Shown here: piece after piece, positions 32,918 through 40,541 of the stretch
How the letters are laid out: the number at the start of each line of letters is the position of its first letter
Numbering within the stretch: position 1 is the first letter of the stretch
Source of the DNA: Pseudopedobacter saltans DSM 12145
GTDB lineage: Bacteria > Bacteroidota > Bacteroidia > Sphingobacteriales > Sphingobacteriaceae
Direction of reading: 5' to 3'
Length of the DNA: 64,000 nucleotides
Assembly (NCBI RefSeq): GCF_000190735.1
Contig: NC_015177.1
Location: 1,054,001 to 1,118,000, forward strand
Made by a program: the position numbers and the translations under genes
The notes under the pieces: model-generated
Told to the model about the DNA's origin: nothing
What the model saw: only the letters and a program-made list of their open reading frames with translations
Databases searched by the model: none

Positions 32918-32949
32918 AAAGGCAATGAAGGGAAACCAAAGGCAATGAA
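32918..32949 (-). promoter_or_regulatory. Two 12-bp direct repeats before the capsid operon
   Basis: AAAGGCAATGAA at 32918-32929 and again at 32938-32949, exactly 20 bases apart (about two helix turns), with a partial third copy next to it. They lie 73-104 bases upstream of the first capsid-operon gene, just after the terminator of the packaging operon. Plausible binding site for an activator or repressor of the late promoter. Confidence 0.5.
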
Positions 32950-32966
32950 ATCAAATGAAAGGGCAT

Positions 32967-32997
32967 AAAAAAAGCCTGGCGTTTCACAACGGCAGGC
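32967..32997 (-). terminator. Terminator between packaging and capsid operons
   Basis: On the minus strand, GCCTGCCG pairs with CGCCAGGC (one mismatch, 8-base loop) and is followed by seven T. It lies 23 bases past the last packaging-operon gene, so the capsid genes need their own promoter. Confidence 0.7.
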
Positions 32998-33020
32998 CCT
33001 GGCAACAAATGGATAATGTT

Positions 33021-33206
33021 TTATGGTTTACCTAAATGATCAACTATTTTTTGCACCTGGTTAGGTGTAAATTTCTTACCGGTATATTCTCCCAGATCTG
33101 GAATTTTAGAGATCCAGTTTTTAAATGTTTTCCAGGACACACCATAATGTGCTATGATCTCTTTAAAGCTGTACGCCTGAATAGTAAATGTTTTCGTTTC
33201 ACTCAT
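33021..33206 (-). CDS. DUF4248-like small DNA-binding protein
   Basis: 61 residues. AYSFKEIIAHYGVSWKTFKNWI followed by a C-terminal FTPNQVQKIVDHLGKP resembles the Bacteroidota family DUF4248, a helix-turn-helix-like protein. Could be the late-gene regulator, since the repeat-bearing promoter region lies just beyond it; that is inference. Confidence 0.6.
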   Translation of the reverse strand: MSETKTFTIQAYSFKEIIAHYGVSWKTFKNWISKIPDLGEYTGKKFTPNQVQKIVDHLGKP

Positions 33207-33212
33207 AACGCT

Positions 33213-33785
33213 TTAAATCATGGTTTCAACTGTAATTTTATGCCTTTGATCAGGATGGCTATTCACTTTATTATAAGCCTTAAGCATGTTTTCGAAGTTT
33301 GGAATGCGATTCCGGTTTGCTCCAGTATCAAAGTTTTCCAATGTTTTGAAAAGCGTAACATAGGCGGTCATTTCCCAGAAGAAAGGAGGGACACGCTTTA
33401 GCGAATGGAAAGTAAAGATCAGGTCGCAGCCGTACATCCTATGATCTACCAGGAAAGTTTTAATTTCCGGTTTCGGGTTTCCGTCAATGTATTTGGTGCA
33501 ATCTTCAAAAATGATCAGCCCGTTACGGAAATCCTGCGCAATCTTTTTCAAAGTATCTCTGTCTGGAGTGCCTATTAATTTGACTACGCCGCTTTTCAAA
33601 CTGCGGATATCATTTACCTGTATCTGCTGAAAACAATTGTATGCCGGGGATCCATTAACATCAATAATCAAAACCTTACTTGCTTTAGGGTACTTCTTTG
33701 CAACCGAAGCCAGATAAGTAGATTTGCCTACACCTTTACGGCCTACGACTAAAGCACTATAATGTAAATCACGTGTTTTTGCCAT
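33213..33785 (-). CDS. HerA/Zot-like P-loop ATPase, genome-packaging candidate
   Basis: 190 residues. Walker A GRKGVGKST (15-23), Walker B LIIFEDC (90-96, Glu94-Asp95), a sensor-like IFTFHS near 123, and DHRMYGCD before it, recalling the RH motif of Zot proteins. This is the single-domain ATPase class used by PRD1-, PM2- and filamentous-type viruses for DNA packaging or extrusion; it is not a terminase. No membrane segment, unlike filamentous-phage Zot. The only packaging-motor candidate in the element. Confidence 0.78.
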   Translation of the reverse strand: MAKTRDLHYSALVVGRKGVGKSTYLASVAKKYPKASKVLIIDVNGSPAYNCFQQIQVNDIRSLKSGVVKLIGTPDRDTLKKIAQDFRNGLIIFEDCTKYIDGNPKPEIKTFLVDHRMYGCDLIFTFHSLKRVPPFFWEMTAYVTLFKTLENFDTGANRNRIPNFENMLKAYNKVNSHPDQRHKITVETMI

Positions 33786-33787
33786 TA

Positions 33788-33979
33788 CTAGAAAGATCTG
33801 GTTTTAAATCTGGAAGCGTACAAATGAATAAGCTGCTTATTCTTTTTGTCTTTATACCTGGCAATGGAATGCCCAATTCTTTTCCAGTTATCAGCAATTT
33901 TGTTTATCAGATCTGCGTTTTCGCTTGATTCCTGCAAATGATACTCTTTGCCGAATATTGTTTTTACTTGTACCGACAT
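33788..33979 (-). CDS. Small phage protein, 63 residues
   Basis: MSVQVKTIFGKEYHLQESSE and a basic C-terminus (HSIARYKDKKNKQLIHLYAS). No membrane segment, no recognised family. Overlaps the next gene upstream by 16 bases and is 2 bases before the ATPase gene, so translation is coupled. Confidence 0.55.
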   Translation of the reverse strand: MSVQVKTIFGKEYHLQESSENADLINKIADNWKRIGHSIARYKDKKNKQLIHLYASRFKTRSF

Positions 33980-34224
33980 GATCTTTGTTTTTGGTATTTA
34001 GTGCCTTTGGTTAATCCAAATTCCTTTGGGGAATAAACGGTTTCGGGGTTTCCTTGCTGAACGATATAGCCAGGTTTCTTATTCTTTATTTTTGAATTGG
34101 AAACAAAAGGCCTGGCTTCTTCACCGAGATCAATAGGGTAGTCTTTTTTAAGCATGTATTTCAAAGAAACCCCGGCTATAACTGCGAAACCGATTAAAAC
34201 GAGTATTGCAATGAATAAATCCAT
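33964..34224 (-). CDS. Single-span membrane protein, 86 residues
   Basis: N-terminal membrane helix (about 4-24), then a basic soluble tail (KNKKPGYIVQQGNPETVYSP). It sits in the packaging operon next to the ATPase; a membrane-embedded packaging-vertex component like the small packaging proteins of PRD1 is one possibility. Confidence 0.6.
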   Translation of the reverse strand: MDLFIAILVLIGFAVIAGVSLKYMLKKDYPIDLGEEARPFVSNSKIKNKKPGYIVQQGNPETVYSPKEFGLTKGTKYQKQRSCRYK

Positions 34225-34225
34225 A

Positions 34226-34828
34226 TTATTCAGACATAAAAACAGGAATACGTTTGATTACGACTTCACTATAAGCCATAATTAACCCCTGTAATGGTGT
34301 AACCTTCATGTTAGTAGTAGCCGCATAGTTTGCGGTAGCAACTTTTAAACGCCTGGATTCGCCTTCATCAAAAGGAATGCTTTTAATTACTTCCTGGTGT
34401 CTTTTCCATTTCTCCAGTACAGCGAATTCTTTTGTATTGCTGTCGTAAACAGCGTTTTTATCGATCTTTTGTAACAGTTCTAATTCCCTATCAGAAAAGA
34501 TCTTTTTCTCACGCAAGTAAGGGATAACACTACTTTGCAAGCCATCCAACAGATTAACTATGTTTTCGGCTAAATCTTCATTAGACATGAATACTTGTTC
34601 GGCTTCCTGATAGTCTGAATCTGGAGCCTGATAATGTTGCTGTGTCGTGTTTTCGGCCTGAACGGTTTCGTGTTCTATGACTTCATCATCAAAAACAACT
34701 TCCTCTACCTGTGGATCGTTTTGGATAAGAACAACCGGAGGAACATCTACTTTTATTTCCCTGGACAGAATATCATCCAGGTTAACCGTTTCGGCTTCCT
34801 GCTTATTCGTTTTCGCTTGCTTTGCCAT
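34226..34828 (-). CDS. Phage protein of unknown function, 200 residues
   Basis: Acidic, low-complexity N-terminal half (about 1-85), helical C-terminal half (NLLDGLQSSVIPYLREKKIF, KVTPLQGLIMAYSEVVIKRI). No membrane helix and no family recognised. Overlaps the gene upstream by 26 bases. An assembly or scaffolding role would fit an acidic soluble protein in this operon. Confidence 0.55.
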   Translation of the reverse strand: MAKQAKTNKQEAETVNLDDILSREIKVDVPPVVLIQNDPQVEEVVFDDEVIEHETVQAENTTQQHYQAPDSDYQEAEQVFMSNEDLAENIVNLLDGLQSSVIPYLREKKIFSDRELELLQKIDKNAVYDSNTKEFAVLEKWKRHQEVIKSIPFDEGESRRLKVATANYAATTNMKVTPLQGLIMAYSEVVIKRIPVFMSE

Positions 34829-35129
34829 ACTTTTCTAAGATTGGAGCTAAGGTTTTGAACTGTTCAATGATCTGCGGATCGTTGATTAATTTAGGGATCT
34901 GTGCAACCAGGGAAAGCATATTGCTTTTGCCAGAGAAAAGCCCGGAGAACTGCAATAACACCGAAACCATAGTAACGAGATCATTCTCATAGGTTTTAAG
35001 CTTATCAATCAGTTCGGTTAATTGAGCTTTAGGCAATTGCACCATTTCCGGGACAATTTCCTCTTTTGGGACTTTAGGAAACTGAATTTCTTTGCCGTTT
35101 TCGGCATTATTATTGTTATTTTGTTCCAT
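34803..35129 (-). CDS. Phage protein of unknown function, 108 residues
   Basis: Start chosen at the ATG at 35129 (MEQNNNNNAENG); an ATG 12 codons earlier is possible. Asn-rich N-terminus, then amphipathic helices (LIDKLKTYENDLVTMVSVLL, MLSLVAQIPKLINDP). No family recognised. The 26-base overlap with the next gene suggests coupling. Confidence 0.55.
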   Translation of the reverse strand: MEQNNNNNAENGKEIQFPKVPKEEIVPEMVQLPKAQLTELIDKLKTYENDLVTMVSVLLQFSGLFSGKSNMLSLVAQIPKLINDPQIIEQFKTLAPILEKYGKASENE

Positions 35130-35186
35130 ATTTTGAATTAATTCACCGGGGGGTGTGTTAATCAATTTTATTAAATCTAAGCCTGG

Positions 35187-35390
35187 TTACCGCCGGGCTT
35201 TTTTATTTGATTTCTTAGTTAAAATGAACATCCTTTTTTCAAGCAAGGCCAAAGGATCTTTTATTCTGTTTCTGCCTACACAATCTGCACAACCAGGACA
35301 TTTTTTCCCGTCTGGAAATACGTTGTAACCACTACATAGGGGACCCCTTTTACCCGATTTCTTTCTTTTATAGACAATCTTCTTTGCCAT
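35187..35390 (-). CDS. Small basic Cys-rich protein
   Basis: 67 residues with a very basic N-terminus (KKIVYKRKKSGKRG) and four cysteines in CSGYNVFPDGKKCPGCADC, a likely zinc-binding knuckle. Basic Lys/Arg tail. Probably binds nucleic acid; role unknown. Follows the 92-residue gene without a gap. Confidence 0.6.
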   Translation of the reverse strand: MAKKIVYKRKKSGKRGPLCSGYNVFPDGKKCPGCADCVGRNRIKDPLALLEKRMFILTKKSNKKARR

Positions 35391-35669
35391 CTACTTTACT
35401 TTAAAGCTTGAAAAAATATCATTATTGATATGCTTAATCATATCCAGAGCTAAGCGCACAACATCATAACCACCGTTTTCGCTTAATCCCAACTGTTTTT
35501 TTCTTGCAGCAATAGCCCGGTTTATTGTTTCGGCTTCGCTTTCTGTAGCACGACCGGTAAACTGATATTTTTTAGGATCGGCAGATTTTAAATGTTGATT
35601 TCGGGGTTTAACAATTGGTTTCGGCTCATTTTCTTCATGAACCGGGTTTGCTTCAATCTCTGTACTCAT
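35391..35669 (-). CDS. Ribbon-helix-helix-like protein
   Basis: 92 residues from the ATG at 35669 (MSTEIEANPVHEENEPKP); a start 8 codons earlier gives an odd hydrophobic leader. Pro/Glu-rich N-terminus, then KYQFTGRATESEAETINRAI with helices to LALDMIKHINND, a layout like ribbon-helix-helix regulators. First gene of the packaging operon, next to TGTGACA cluster B, so autoregulation is possible. Confidence 0.55.
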   Translation of the reverse strand: MSTEIEANPVHEENEPKPIVKPRNQHLKSADPKKYQFTGRATESEAETINRAIAARKKQLGLSENGGYDVVRLALDMIKHINNDIFSSFKVK

Positions 35670-35693
35670 GTGAAAACATATAATTGATAGCAA

Positions 35694-36174
35694 AGGAGAT
35701 TATTTGAAAACGGATAAACGGGGCTTTTTACCGAAAACATTTACCGCAATTTTTTTCCGAAAGGATAGAAGTATAATTTTAAGTTGTCACAAATTTTTTT
35801 GTTTGTCACAAAATAAAAATGATTTGTGACAAGTTTTGTGACAAGCTTTTTATTTCATAACTCTGTGTTTTATATGTTTTTATATTTCTTAAATATTAAA
35901 AAAATAAAGAATGTCACAAAGTCACAAAATATATTAAGTTTATTGCTTTTTAGTTAGGTTTTGGGCTTTTTCGCCTTGTTCCTAAAGGCTAAAAAATTTT
36001 GCAGAGCCGCCCTCTCTGGTAGGGCAAAAGGCGTTTAAAAATTGAAAATATTTCGTGGTTGAAGCCGTAAAAGCCGTTTTTGTAGTAAATTTGTGTTGTA
36101 ATTGGCTGTGTTGTTTGCCGTAGAAAAAATAACATAAAACATTGATTTACTAAAAATATTAGTAATTTTGATGT
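35694..36174. other. Large intergenic region with TGTGACA cluster B
   Basis: 481 bases without a supported gene, very AT-rich. Contains six TGTGACA motifs: inverted at 35785, 35804, 35912 and 35921 (GTCACA only), direct at 35825 and 35837. Two form a perfect 10-bp inverted repeat with a 10-base spacer (35803-35812 and 35823-35832). It separates the leftward packaging operon from a rightward gene. Candidate replication origin and/or control region of the element; it must also hold the packaging-operon promoter, which I could not pin down. Confidence 0.65.
36142..36170 (+). promoter_or_regulatory. Promoter of the 83-residue gene
   Basis: TTG at 36142-36144, 18 bases, then TAATTTTG at 36163-36170: a good Bacteroidota promoter. 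The start codon is only 4 bases further, so the message is probably leaderless. Confidence 0.65.
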
Positions 36175-36426
36175 ATGGAAAAGAAGTATAGATTCAGGAA
36201 GATTTACTTCCAATGTGAAGATAACAGAGTAATAAATCCATCTTATCAGTTTACAACAGCATTTCAGCATAGAGAATATGCAGAAAAGAATTTAAAAGAC
36301 AGTACCCGTTCTCATTTGTATATCTGGGAGGATCAAAATAAACCCATACCAAAGCGTTCGGTAGAAGGGTTTTACCTGGTACACGAAAGCTTGTTTGAAG
36401 AGATCTTAAAAAAATATTCCAGATAA
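36175..36426 (+). CDS. Small soluble protein, only rightward gene in the middle of the element
   Basis: 83 residues, charged and aromatic (MEKKYRFRKIYFQCEDNRVI... and SVEGFYLVHESLFEEILKKY). No family recognised. It has its own strong promoter and is read opposite to all genes around it, with a strong hairpin behind it. That pattern is typical of a gene expressed in the lysogen (regulator, immunity or fitness gene). Confidence 0.65.
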   Translation: MEKKYRFRKIYFQCEDNRVINPSYQFTTAFQHREYAEKNLKDSTRSHLYIWEDQNKPIPKRSVEGFYLVHESLFEEILKKYSR

Positions 36427-36517
36427 ACTGCTAGGTGAGAAAGTTACCACCCTGTAAGTCGTAGAGAAAGCGGCATTCATTGCGCTGCGCTCCATTCATT
36501 TTATCATGCACCGCTAT

Positions 36518-36554
36518 AAACAAATAAAGCCCTTGTTTCGGGCTTTATTTGTTT
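36518..36554. terminator. Perfect 15-bp bidirectional terminator
   Basis: AAACAAATAAAGCCC (36518-36532), 7-base loop, and its exact complement (36540-36554). It separates the rightward 83-residue gene from the leftward replication operon ending at 36610. Confidence 0.85.
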
Positions 36555-36609
36555 TGCGTTGCTTGGTAGGCTCTGTGTGTTGGTTGAGCCGTTAGGGAGA
36601 AAGGGGAAA

Positions 36610-36987
36610 TTAAACTATTTTAAAACACGGAGCGTAAAATCTCATATACGAACTTGTTTTTTTTGTGGTTCTGTCTTTATATGAAAAAACTGCTTCTGTA
36701 AATATCTCGCAACCAGTATCACCGTATAGCAGGTATAAATTATCTGAATTGTGTTTTTCCGAAAGCTCAAAAGCATACATTTTTTCAGGTTTAGAAAAAT
36801 TGCATATAATAGAACCTACGTATCTAATAGGAGTATCGAAATTATCAGTTCTGATTGTACCATTTTCTTTTCCATTACCTATTTGTGTTATAAAGTCTCC
36901 TACTTTCAGGGAATAAAATGTCTCGTTTTCAAAACCTATATTTTGTCCGGACATTCCTAATTTTCCATATATTATACTGAACTTCAT
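36610..36987 (-). CDS. Unknown protein at the end of the replication operon
   Basis: 125 residues, beta-rich, no signal peptide or membrane segment (MKFSIIYGKLGMSGQNIGFE, CNFSKPEKMYAFELSEKHNS). No family recognised. Two bases after the helicase gene, so co-transcribed with it. Could be an accessory gene, as terminal genes of phage operons often are. Confidence 0.6.
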   Translation of the reverse strand: MKFSIIYGKLGMSGQNIGFENETFYSLKVGDFITQIGNGKENGTIRTDNFDTPIRYVGSIICNFSKPEKMYAFELSEKHNSDNLYLLYGDTGCEIFTEAVFSYKDRTTKKTSSYMRFYAPCFKIV

Positions 36988-36989
36988 CC

Positions 36990-39326
36990 CTAAAAACTAT
37001 TATAATTAACACTCAAATCTAACTCCGATTGTGCCGGAAAAGGATTGTTATTTTTCTCTACTTCGCTAGCATCGTAATGCTTATGGCCATGCTCCCGGAA
37101 CTCTTTAATTTCTTCCAGAGTGCAGTAAGTAAACTCTCTTTCCAGTTTGTCCAGGCTTAAGAAATCTTCTACACGGAACTCATAACAACGGCCTTTCTTT
37201 TCGAATGTCCTGGCGACATGCATTCCGCTGTCTGGTCTATTAGGTTGATGAAAGCGACCGTTTACACTCTCTAAACCAAACTTATCCTTTAATTGCGTTG
37301 TGATATCCGCTTTACGGAATTTAATGGCAGAATCGCCACCGTTCAACATGTGCGTTATTTCGCTAATAGTGTAATAAAGCGTATGGTATTCGTGGACAAA
37401 GAATTGTTCTGTAATAACCGTAATCAGCTCTTTTTCTAACCAACCCCTGGAGCTTTCTTTTAACTTGGTTAAAGCTTCATTGTGTAATAAAGAATGCTCA
37501 AACCAATGGCGAGAAACTCTCTGGTGCAGGATCTCACGTTTGCTTAAGAAGTCCAAAAAAGCTGGAATCTCTTTCGCCATTTTTTCAACCAACAAAGGAT
37601 CATCTTTTTTAATAACCGGTACTTTGTTTACCCAAAAGCGTGTTTCGTCTTTATCAATGGAAATAAAGTTGTCCTCATCATTGGAAGTAATCACGAATTT
37701 GCCAAAGAAACCAATTTCCGAACGTCCTTTGTACATTCCACGTAGTTTAATAAACTTACTAGTAGACATAGATTTTAAACGCTCTATAACTGTTTTCTTA
37801 TCGATGAAGCCCTCGTCTACACCAATAACCAAACGAGCTGCCCAGTCATCATTTAAATGATCTTTCAATTCCTCGTTACCAATAAACGTACAGTTTTCTT
37901 TAAAGATTTCCTTCATCAGCCAAAGCATGGTACTTTTACCGGTGTTTTTCTCACGATTTACCAAACACATAATCGGTAAAGCTTGCGTAGGCGTGGTGTA
38001 GAGAAGGGTGAAGTAATCTAAAGCCAAATCGTAATTGGTGTGGCCACTATGTAAAACACGATCTCCGAAAACATGCTTTAAATAACTCTCTATTGTAGAC
38101 CATGATCCTGGTTGTACCTCGTGATCTAACCTAAAGTAAAGGTTTAAGCAATTGCCGATAGTAGGCTGAAAGCTTTCTGTATTGTCCGGGATATTACAAA
38201 AGTCATCGTAACGGGCAATTTCATCAAAGAAGTTTTTAAAACCTCGATCTACATAATCTCTTTTGAGTTCTACTGTACTCCATTCGGTCATTTTCTTATC
38301 GAAAACACCTTTTTTATGTGCGTTTGGCACTTCTATGTTTTTGTAATACTTACAGCCTACACGAACAAAAAGATCGTTATCCTTATGTTTCAGGATCTTT
38401 AAACCGTCTTGCGGATCTACAACGTATTGAACGCCCTGAAAATAGAACGGATAGTCTTTAATGATATGCGCAAACTTGCTTTGAAATGCTCCGGGCTTGT
38501 TTTGGTACTTATTGAGGTAAAAGAAACTGTTAATCTTGCTAGGCGTTTCAGCAGTTAGATTAATGCCGGCAAAGTAATTTTTGGCAACATGTAAACGATC
38601 TAAATCATTACATATATAATCCCCTTCGCCTTTACGGTGAAAAAGCAAATCGTCAATACCCTTTACAGTATCGCTTAAATATTCTGCCTGTAAGTGCATG
38701 AAATACACGGATTTTATATGCTGCATGGCTAGTGCCTTGAAATTCTTGACAGATCTGGCAAAAGCAAATAAACGCAGGCTTAGATCTTTCTCCGGTTCTG
38801 TCTCTGGTTCCCATTCCAACGTCATAGTATCAGCCCCTAGAAGCAAAACGATGCTTTTGATATTGCAGGTGTGCGCCAAGCGTACTATATCAGCATGTAA
38901 AGTGGTTTCAGTTTCGCTAAAAACATCTTTGCTGTAAACGGAAACCATATCGAAACCGGCATTGCATCCGGCAACGGCTTTAAATTCGCCATCTACCAGG
39001 TAGAGTGTTTCTATTTCTTCTTTGTCCTTAAATTTTTGGATAATAGACAAGGGGAAAAATATACGGTTTCCGGCTTTTTCGTCCCGGTAATACTTATATT
39101 CCTTTTCCTGATCTGGATTTACCCGGATACGGTGAAAAGTCTTAATAACATTGCCTTCGCTATAGCATTCAGCACCGCCATACAAAGAAGGATAGTTTAT
39201 TTGGATAGCACCGTCTTTAATCTCTTTAAAAACCGGAACTATTTTTCCATCGTGTTCAAACGAATAAGCTTTTGGATCTGTAAAGATCTGGCTCATTCTT
39301 ATATTAAAATAGCTTTCTTTAGGCAT
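36990..39326 (-). CDS. TOPRIM-like/SF3 helicase replication protein
   Basis: 778 residues. N-terminal part has a TOPRIM-like region (TLYLVDGEFKA with Glu114; VLLLGADT with Asp166). The C-terminal half is a D5-like/DUF5906 superfamily 3 helicase: Walker A NREKNTGKST (457-466), Walker B IGVDEG (501-506), motif C FVITSND (544-550). A last helical region may bind DNA. It unwinds the element's DNA, with the separate CHC2 primase encoded two genes upstream. Confidence 0.85.
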   Translation of the reverse strand: MPKESYFNIRMSQIFTDPKAYSFEHDGKIVPVFKEIKDGAIQINYPSLYGGAECYSEGNVIKTFHRIRVNPDQEKEYKYYRDEKAGNRIFFPLSIIQKFKDKEEIETLYLVDGEFKAVAGCNAGFDMVSVYSKDVFSETETTLHADIVRLAHTCNIKSIVLLLGADTMTLEWEPETEPEKDLSLRLFAFARSVKNFKALAMQHIKSVYFMHLQAEYLSDTVKGIDDLLFHRKGEGDYICNDLDRLHVAKNYFAGINLTAETPSKINSFFYLNKYQNKPGAFQSKFAHIIKDYPFYFQGVQYVVDPQDGLKILKHKDNDLFVRVGCKYYKNIEVPNAHKKGVFDKKMTEWSTVELKRDYVDRGFKNFFDEIARYDDFCNIPDNTESFQPTIGNCLNLYFRLDHEVQPGSWSTIESYLKHVFGDRVLHSGHTNYDLALDYFTLLYTTPTQALPIMCLVNREKNTGKSTMLWLMKEIFKENCTFIGNEELKDHLNDDWAARLVIGVDEGFIDKKTVIERLKSMSTSKFIKLRGMYKGRSEIGFFGKFVITSNDEDNFISIDKDETRFWVNKVPVIKKDDPLLVEKMAKEIPAFLDFLSKREILHQRVSRHWFEHSLLHNEALTKLKESSRGWLEKELITVITEQFFVHEYHTLYYTISEITHMLNGGDSAIKFRKADITTQLKDKFGLESVNGRFHQPNRPDSGMHVARTFEKKGRCYEFRVEDFLSLDKLEREFTYCTLEEIKEFREHGHKHYDASEVEKNNNPFPAQSELDLSVNYNSF

Positions 39327-39567
39327 CGTATCTGTTCATTAATTCGTCTGGAGTACATTTAAAAAATTCAGCAATTTTGTACGCTGTTTCCAATGGGATT
39401 GATGATTTGGAATCTATTGTATATTTCATCCAGTTGTCTAGCGTACGTACAGATATGCCAATATGCAGGCAAAGCGAATAGCAATTGTCCCGGTATGTAC
39501 CTGGCATTTCTTTTAGCTTTCGCATGATGCTGTATTTTTTCGGGGGGTCTGTTAATACTTTTTGCAT
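39319..39567 (-). CDS. Small HTH protein
   Basis: 82 residues. LCLHIGISVRTLDNWMKY is a helix-turn-helix, followed by IPLETAYKIAEFFKCTPDEL, the C-terminal helices of Cro/XRE-type proteins. Start overlaps the primase stop (TAATG) and its end overlaps the helicase start by 8 bases. Possibly an early regulator or replication accessory. Confidence 0.65.
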   Translation of the reverse strand: MQKVLTDPPKKYSIMRKLKEMPGTYRDNCYSLCLHIGISVRTLDNWMKYTIDSKSSIPLETAYKIAEFFKCTPDELMNRYDA

Positions 39568-40541
39568 TATTTGAAATGGTTTAGGTTGTCAATAATATAA
39601 TCGCAGAGATCAAACCCCTTTTGTGTATAATTAGCCAAAGATTGATCTACTGCAAAATGAGTATCGGGCATAACCTGGTTAAGATATTCCGCTTTTTCTT
39701 CCCAGGCAGGAAATGCACCGACATCAGGGAAAAGGATTACTTCTCGACCTTTTAAAACTTCGCACCTTTCTGCAGTAAGATTTACCAAGGATCCCGAGGC
39801 AAGCCAAACCTGATCAGGATAAACAATACTTGCTACAATAGCGGTTTTTTCGCTTTCGACTATGCATACCATTTTATTATTTCCGTTCAGTAAGTGTTCT
39901 CCAAAGAAGCATTGTTTTAGGTTGAAATCCGGGAGATCCAAAACCTTGTGTACCCAATTGATATGGTTATAAGGCTCTTTTATACGCTTTCCGGTTTCTG
40001 GATTGTAAAGCATTATTTTACCGGATCTGATACTTAAATCACAGTCTACCTGCCAAAATACAGTAGCATTATTCCAATGTTTTGATGAACCTATAAAATA
40101 TTGGTTTGCAGCATGAAAGCATGATTCAGGTGCAAAATGCCTATTCAGCCATTCATAGAAATTATTGTGAAAGTAATGCCGTATTGATCTGATAAAAATG
40201 TTTTTAGGTATTAAACTCACCGGCAATTCCTTTGCCGGCTCTGGGACAAAATCTTTAGCCTGGTCTTTAAAATCTCCGATACGATAAAAATCTGCAATCC
40301 ATGTAAAAGCCTCTTTATAAGTGATGCTTTTGTATTTCATGACAAAGTCTATAACATCGCCAGAAGCACCACAACCAAAGCATTTGAAAATCCCTTTTTT
40401 ACTTTCAACTTTCAGGGATCCCGATTTTTCGGTATGGAAAGGACATTTACCGTATCCTTTAGCCGTTAGGGGAATAAGCGATTTTACTACCTGGAGTATA
40501 TCTGCTTTTTCTTTGATGAATTTGAGTTGAGATGATTGCAT
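39567..40541 (-). CDS. CHC2 zinc-finger DNA primase
   Basis: 324 residues. The N-terminal zinc finger has Cys33, His36, Cys54 and Cys57 (CPFHTEKSGS, FKCFGCGASGD), as in DnaG. A shortened TOPRIM-like core follows (VCIVESEKTA, REVILFPDVG). It lacks a DnaB-binding C-terminal domain, so it probably works with the SF3 helicase encoded nearby. Start overlaps the preceding methylase stop (TAATG). Confidence 0.88.
   Translation of the reverse strand: MQSSQLKFIKEKADILQVVKSLIPLTAKGYGKCPFHTEKSGSLKVESKKGIFKCFGCGASGDVIDFVMKYKSITYKEAFTWIADFYRIGDFKDQAKDFVPEPAKELPVSLIPKNIFIRSIRHYFHNNFYEWLNRHFAPESCFHAANQYFIGSSKHWNNATVFWQVDCDLSIRSGKIMLYNPETGKRIKEPYNHINWVHKVLDLPDFNLKQCFFGEHLLNGNNKMVCIVESEKTAIVASIVYPDQVWLASGSLVNLTAERCEVLKGREVILFPDVGAFPAWEEKAEYLNQVMPDTHFAVDQSLANYTQKGFDLCDYIIDNLNHFK

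Noticed and set aside
32760-33008. 82-codon open frame on the minus strand
   Set aside because: It runs through the terminator, the direct repeats and the 50-residue gene in another frame.
33213-33785. Filamentous (Zot) phage interpretation of the element
   Set aside because: The ATPase has no membrane helix, and there is no rolling-circle initiator, small coat protein or pIII-like gene; lysins and an SF3 helicase argue against it.
23281-35926. TGTGACA motifs read as CRP-type sites (TGTGA-N6-TCACA)
   Set aside because: The half-sites are not in the CRP order or spacing, and no CRP-family gene is in the element.
35989-36270. 93-codon open frame on the minus strand
   Set aside because: It overlaps the promoter and first third of the well-supported 83-residue gene and encodes an unlikely Cys/Phe-rich peptide.
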